DNA from: a virus
Strand: one strand, 5' to 3'
Length of the DNA: 35,594 nt
Virus record (IMG/VR): IMGVR_UViG_3300046005_000996
Coordinates: 1-35,594 of that record
The notes below the pieces were generated by a model. The model was given only the letters and a program-made list of their open reading frames with translations. It was not told where the DNA came from and searched no databases. Position 1 is the first letter of the stretch, and every line of letters starts with the position of its first letter. A program made the translations under genes and the position numbers. Below, piece by piece: positions 32,626 to 35,594 of the stretch.

Positions 32626-33498
32626 ATGGCAACAATCACAATTACAGAGATACTTGGTAATGACAACATTGCAGGTTCACGAGTTACAATCAATGACAAC
32701 TTCAAAAAAGTAGCGAATGCTATCAATACGCTTGAAACGTATTTAGATACTTCATTTGTTCCTGGGGCTGCATTAAATGTTGGAAGTGCTTTAATTAAAA
32801 AGTACACACGTCCAATCACAGACCAAATTTTCACATGCGAAGCAACTGGATTATTTGGCGGAAACTTAAACGTAGGTCAAGACTTAGGTGTTACTAGAGA
32901 TTTTACAGTTTCAAGAAATCAAACAGTTCACGGCAACTTTACACTAGACGGAACCGTTGGTATTTCATCGGTGTTTACTTCTAAAATTCCGTTTTCACAA
33001 GATTCAGCAATTATTAGTCCACAGCTTAATGCAAGTATCACGGCTAGTAATCGTTTGATTGTTGACCCGCAAGCATTAGCTGGACCAAGTTCAACAGCAA
33101 CTGCAAGAAATATTCCAACAACAGCATCTTTTAATAAAGTAAGTGTTATTCGTCTTAATTGGGCAAACTACACAGGATTAACTACATTTAACTGTAACGA
33201 AATTATATTACCACAAGTTACTGATCCTAATGTTGCGGCAGGACAAATCATAACACTTGTTGTTGATGCAGCCGTAACTGCTGCTGTACCTGGGGTTGAA
33301 CTTAAATTAAGCACAACTAATCTTGACTTAGCTTATACAGCTGTTAAGTTTAATAGTGTAGCTGCTGCTTCATTCACTACTCCTGTATTGGCTCAAGCAA
33401 ATGACCCAAGAATTCGTCAAGCGGCTATTACATTGTATGCAGATAACAATGGCTGGAGAATCCTTAGTTCAGTTGGAACTACTGTAGTAATTTCATAA
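32626..33498 (+). CDS. Virion structural protein, probable tail or baseplate fibre component
   Basis: A 290-residue, Ala/Thr/Asn-rich, beta-dominated protein. The N-terminus (GSRVTINDNFKKVANAINTLETYL, key INDNFKKVANAINTLE) is a helix typical of trimeric phage fibre or adaptor attachment regions. It is followed by repetitive strands (NLNVGQDLGVTRDFTVSRNQTVHGNF, key NQTVHGNFTLDG) and a compact C-terminal domain. No receptor-binding family is recognised. It precedes another structural gene and carries a late-type promoter box. Confidence 0.65.
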   Translation: MATITITEILGNDNIAGSRVTINDNFKKVANAINTLETYLDTSFVPGAALNVGSALIKKYTRPITDQIFTCEATGLFGGNLNVGQDLGVTRDFTVSRNQTVHGNFTLDGTVGISSVFTSKIPFSQDSAIISPQLNASITASNRLIVDPQALAGPSSTATARNIPTTASFNKVSVIRLNWANYTGLTTFNCNEIILPQVTDPNVAAGQIITLVVDAAVTAAVPGVELKLSTTNLDLAYTAVKFNSVAAASFTTPVLAQANDPRIRQAAITLYADNNGWRILSSVGTTVVIS

Positions 33499-33507
33499 AA
33501 ATACTTA
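33495..33507 (+). promoter_or_regulatory. ATAAAAATACTTA motif, second copy
   Basis: Identical 13-mer to that at 8228-8240, again within 7 bp of an ATG (33515). It overlaps the stop of the preceding gene. Confidence 0.3.
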
Positions 33508-33514
33508 AAGATAA

Positions 33515-35594
33515 ATGGTTGCACCATTAATAAAACCTATTCGTGTGCAGGGTGGAACGTTTTATACGTTTTCATCAGCATCAGAGGATCTTGGCTTATC
33601 TTTTAATGACTCACAAAAGAAATTTCGTTTTTCTAAATTTGCGTTATTGAATCTTCCTAATATTGGAAGTCCAGCTACCGGAGAGAACTTAATAAATTTC
33701 TCAAACACGCCAGGTGGATTTACTTCAATAGACGGATCCAAAACACTTAATGATTACTTAGCAGAATCGTTCCAAAACTATTGTCTTAACTTAGAGACAA
33801 TGATTACTTCTTCTACCGACTATAATACAAACTTGGACCGAACTGTAAGTGAGCGTGTTTTCTTTAAATGGCTAAAGGAAATTGGTGCTATACGTTTTCG
33901 TGAGGCAACGATAGGTGCAGAGCAATCTGCAACACTTTATGGTACACATTTTGTTGAGGAAGATGAATCATTAACATATTCTAAAGTTATTCGATATGTT
34001 GGAGATATTAACATTTTAAACACAGTAAGAAACAACGCAAATGCATTTTCCGAAGTTTATGTTTATATTCCAGCGTCTCAAGGTAATACTCCGGTAGTAA
34101 TGTTTAAAACTATTGATGATGCTAATTACGGAGTATCTAAAGTTTTTACAAATCAACCAGCTGACCCATTAAATAATGAATACATATACGGAAGAAACGG
34201 TGCTACGGTTCAACCTGCAGGATTAAGTATACAAGCATTCTTTGATAGTGATACAAATACATTTTCTTCAGTTGATCCTTTTGGTGCACCTGCTGACTAT
34301 TACTATTTTAATCCAACAACATTAGCGTGGGAAAATAATACACAGCCTAGTTTTCAGTGGTGGTATGGTAATCCTATTGCTAATTCATATTTTACAGAAC
34401 CTGGTTCTTTTATAGATGCAACCAATGATAGATTTAGAATAGATAGTGTAAATAAAGAAGTTACTTTTACAAGATCTCGTCTTGATGGTATCTCGATGGA
34501 ATTTGATACCAATGTTTATGCAGGAATAAGTACAGCCGGTGATGTTACTGACTTTGGAACTTATAGTTCTTCTCCAGCGGCACAAACATTTGACTTTAAC
34601 GCTATTCTTGTTTATTATGATCTATATGATCCTGCTTCAGGAGCTGTTGGTTCTACAAACTTATTTGGAATATTATTCCTAGATAATGTTGATCCTCTTG
34701 CAACTGGCGGCGGTTACATTCCAAGACTTACTAAATACAAACCAAATTCATTTACAGGTGATAATGGAAACTCTTATGCTTTCCGTATTAACCTTAAGTT
34801 TGATGTCAACTCCGAAGATACTGCAGTAGAGACTTCTATCAATGATTACAATCCGTATTCATTAGAACTTTACATGGACGCATTAAACAAGATGGTTGAT
34901 GCTTATGATATCTTATTACAAAATAATTCATCATTAGCAGATTTAACAAGTCAAGTTGAGGCTTTAAAGAATCTTGTGTTTACAACAGCTGGTGTTAGTG
35001 AAGTAAATGACAGAATAACTGCTTTACAAAAACAAATTACTGATAGCGGTGCTATCTTTACAAATAACGCAAATCTTCTAACTCTTATTCAAAGGAATTA
35101 CGAAGAGATCACAAACATATACAAAAACTATACCAGTGTTCAAATGTCATATAACATTGACTTGTTATCACCAGGTAGAGGTATTAACTTAGATAAATCA
35201 CAAGCAGGAAGTGTTAAAGTAGTTAACACAAATCAAATGTTTAACTTAGGTGCTAAACCTATCATATCCATTGCAAATGATTTTTCAATTAATCCTTCAA
35301 GTTTTTCATATGTACATCCTTTAGTTAACTTTACCAATTATGTTAAGATAACTGACGGATCATCAAATGCACCTTACATTGTTGATAGAGACGTAATTGT
35401 TTACATAGATGATACATTCTTACCGTGGGAAAAAGGACAAACAATGAGATTCTCGTTTAAACACGGATTAGATTTAGAAAACTCTAGCGGATTCTTTAAC
35501 TTTATTGTATACACAGACGCATTAGATAAATTAAACACAGGATTTCCTTATTCAGCCGAGGCTGCATTTGTAACTTATCTTGACTTTGAAAATA
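33515..35594 (+). CDS. Large virion structural protein, 3' end beyond window
   Basis: Starting at ATG 33515 (MVAPLIKPIRVQGGTFYTFSS), the frame has no stop to the window edge: 693 complete codons plus one base. The protein is Asn/Thr/Tyr-rich with many beta strands, FN3- or Ig-like regions, and a probable coiled coil at about residues 470-540 (LADLTSQVEALKNLV, ITALQKQITDSG). This resembles large tail or baseplate structural proteins of T4-like marine phages. The start fits the gap after the preceding gene. C-terminus and function cannot be assessed. Confidence 0.75.
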   Translation, partial: MVAPLIKPIRVQGGTFYTFSSASEDLGLSFNDSQKKFRFSKFALLNLPNIGSPATGENLINFSNTPGGFTSIDGSKTLNDYLAESFQNYCLNLETMITSSTDYNTNLDRTVSERVFFKWLKEIGAIRFREATIGAEQSATLYGTHFVEEDESLTYSKVIRYVGDINILNTVRNNANAFSEVYVYIPASQGNTPVVMFKTIDDANYGVSKVFTNQPADPLNNEYIYGRNGATVQPAGLSIQAFFDSDTNTFSSVDPFGAPADYYYFNPTTLAWENNTQPSFQWWYGNPIANSYFTEPGSFIDATNDRFRIDSVNKEVTFTRSRLDGISMEFDTNVYAGISTAGDVTDFGTYSSSPAAQTFDFNAILVYYDLYDPASGAVGSTNLFGILFLDNVDPLATGGGYIPRLTKYKPNSFTGDNGNSYAFRINLKFDVNSEDTAVETSINDYNPYSLELYMDALNKMVDAYDILLQNNSSLADLTSQVEALKNLVFTTAGVSEVNDRITALQKQITDSGAIFTNNANLLTLIQRNYEEITNIYKNYTSVQMSYNIDLLSPGRGINLDKSQAGSVKVVNTNQMFNLGAKPIISIANDFSINPSSFSYVHPLVNFTNYVKITDGSSNAPYIVDRDVIVYIDDTFLPWEKGQTMRFSFKHGLDLENSSGFFNFIVYTDALDKLNTGFPYSAEAAFVTYLDFEN

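Noticed and set aside
1-35594. tRNA genes, CRISPR arrays, integrase or attachment sites
   Set aside because: No cloverleaf-type sequence, regular spacer array or recombinase motif was seen; the gaps are too short to hold most of these.

Overview
The window is a segment of a large, AT-rich, T4-like contractile-tailed (myovirus) phage genome. No host genes, tRNAs, rRNAs, CRISPR arrays, insertion sequences or integrase are visible. The evidence for a T4-like myovirus is a dense set of baseplate genes (gp25, gp6/J-like, a gp27-like hub, a gp5-like OB-fold spike, a gp53-like LysM protein), plus PhoH and a late-promoter-like TATAAATA box. Almost no gene has a Shine-Dalgarno sequence; starts sit in A/T-only leaders, often right at the previous stop codon. 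That style is typical of Bacteroidota and their phages, so a Bacteroidota (Flavobacteriia-like) host is a reasonable inference, not proof.

Layout. (1) 1-3889: small accessory genes on the plus strand: a truncated repeat protein, two neighbouring genes sharing an MKH..TFESFVN leader, a strong terminator at 1382-1410, then a run of short hypotheticals including a Nudix hydrolase and a charged coiled-coil protein. (2) 3972-13784: baseplate hub and central-tail operon: a tail-tube-like 691-aa protein, a LysM/gp53-like protein, a gp27-like hub, a 661-aa protein with a repeat tail, a gp5-like spike and a 920-aa protein with a lipoyl-like barrel and a large hydrophobic block. (3) 13838-17335: a multi-S1-domain RNA-binding protein, a 45-aa zinc-ribbon microprotein, an amidoligase-like enzyme with a pentapeptide-like tail, and a third protein with the MKH leader. 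(4) 17351-28627: baseplate wedge operon: a connector-like protein, gp25, gp6-like, a small protein, a 2280-aa protein at the gp7 position and a 454-aa protein at the gp8 position. (5) 28594-30179: HAD phosphatase, Cys-rich protein, PhoH. (6) 30176-30884: the only minus-strand genes, a zinc-ribbon protein and a SET-domain lysine methyltransferase. (7) 31032-32580: DEDDy 3'-5' exonuclease and a NEIL1-like zincless-finger DNA glycosylase. (8) 32626-35594: two structural proteins, the last running off the window.

The virion genes would build the baseplate and its central puncturing device. The others look like host-takeover or repair functions: RNA binding (S1), nucleotide or RNA processing (Nudix, HAD, PhoH), protein modification (SET, amidoligase) and base-excision repair. 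Genes are almost contiguous; the largest gap is the 147-bp divergent region 30885-31031, so there is no long non-coding stretch. The most unusual contents are the NEIL1-like glycosylase, the SET methyltransferase islet, the amidoligase cassette, the S1-like protein, and the shared N-terminal leader on three otherwise unrelated proteins.
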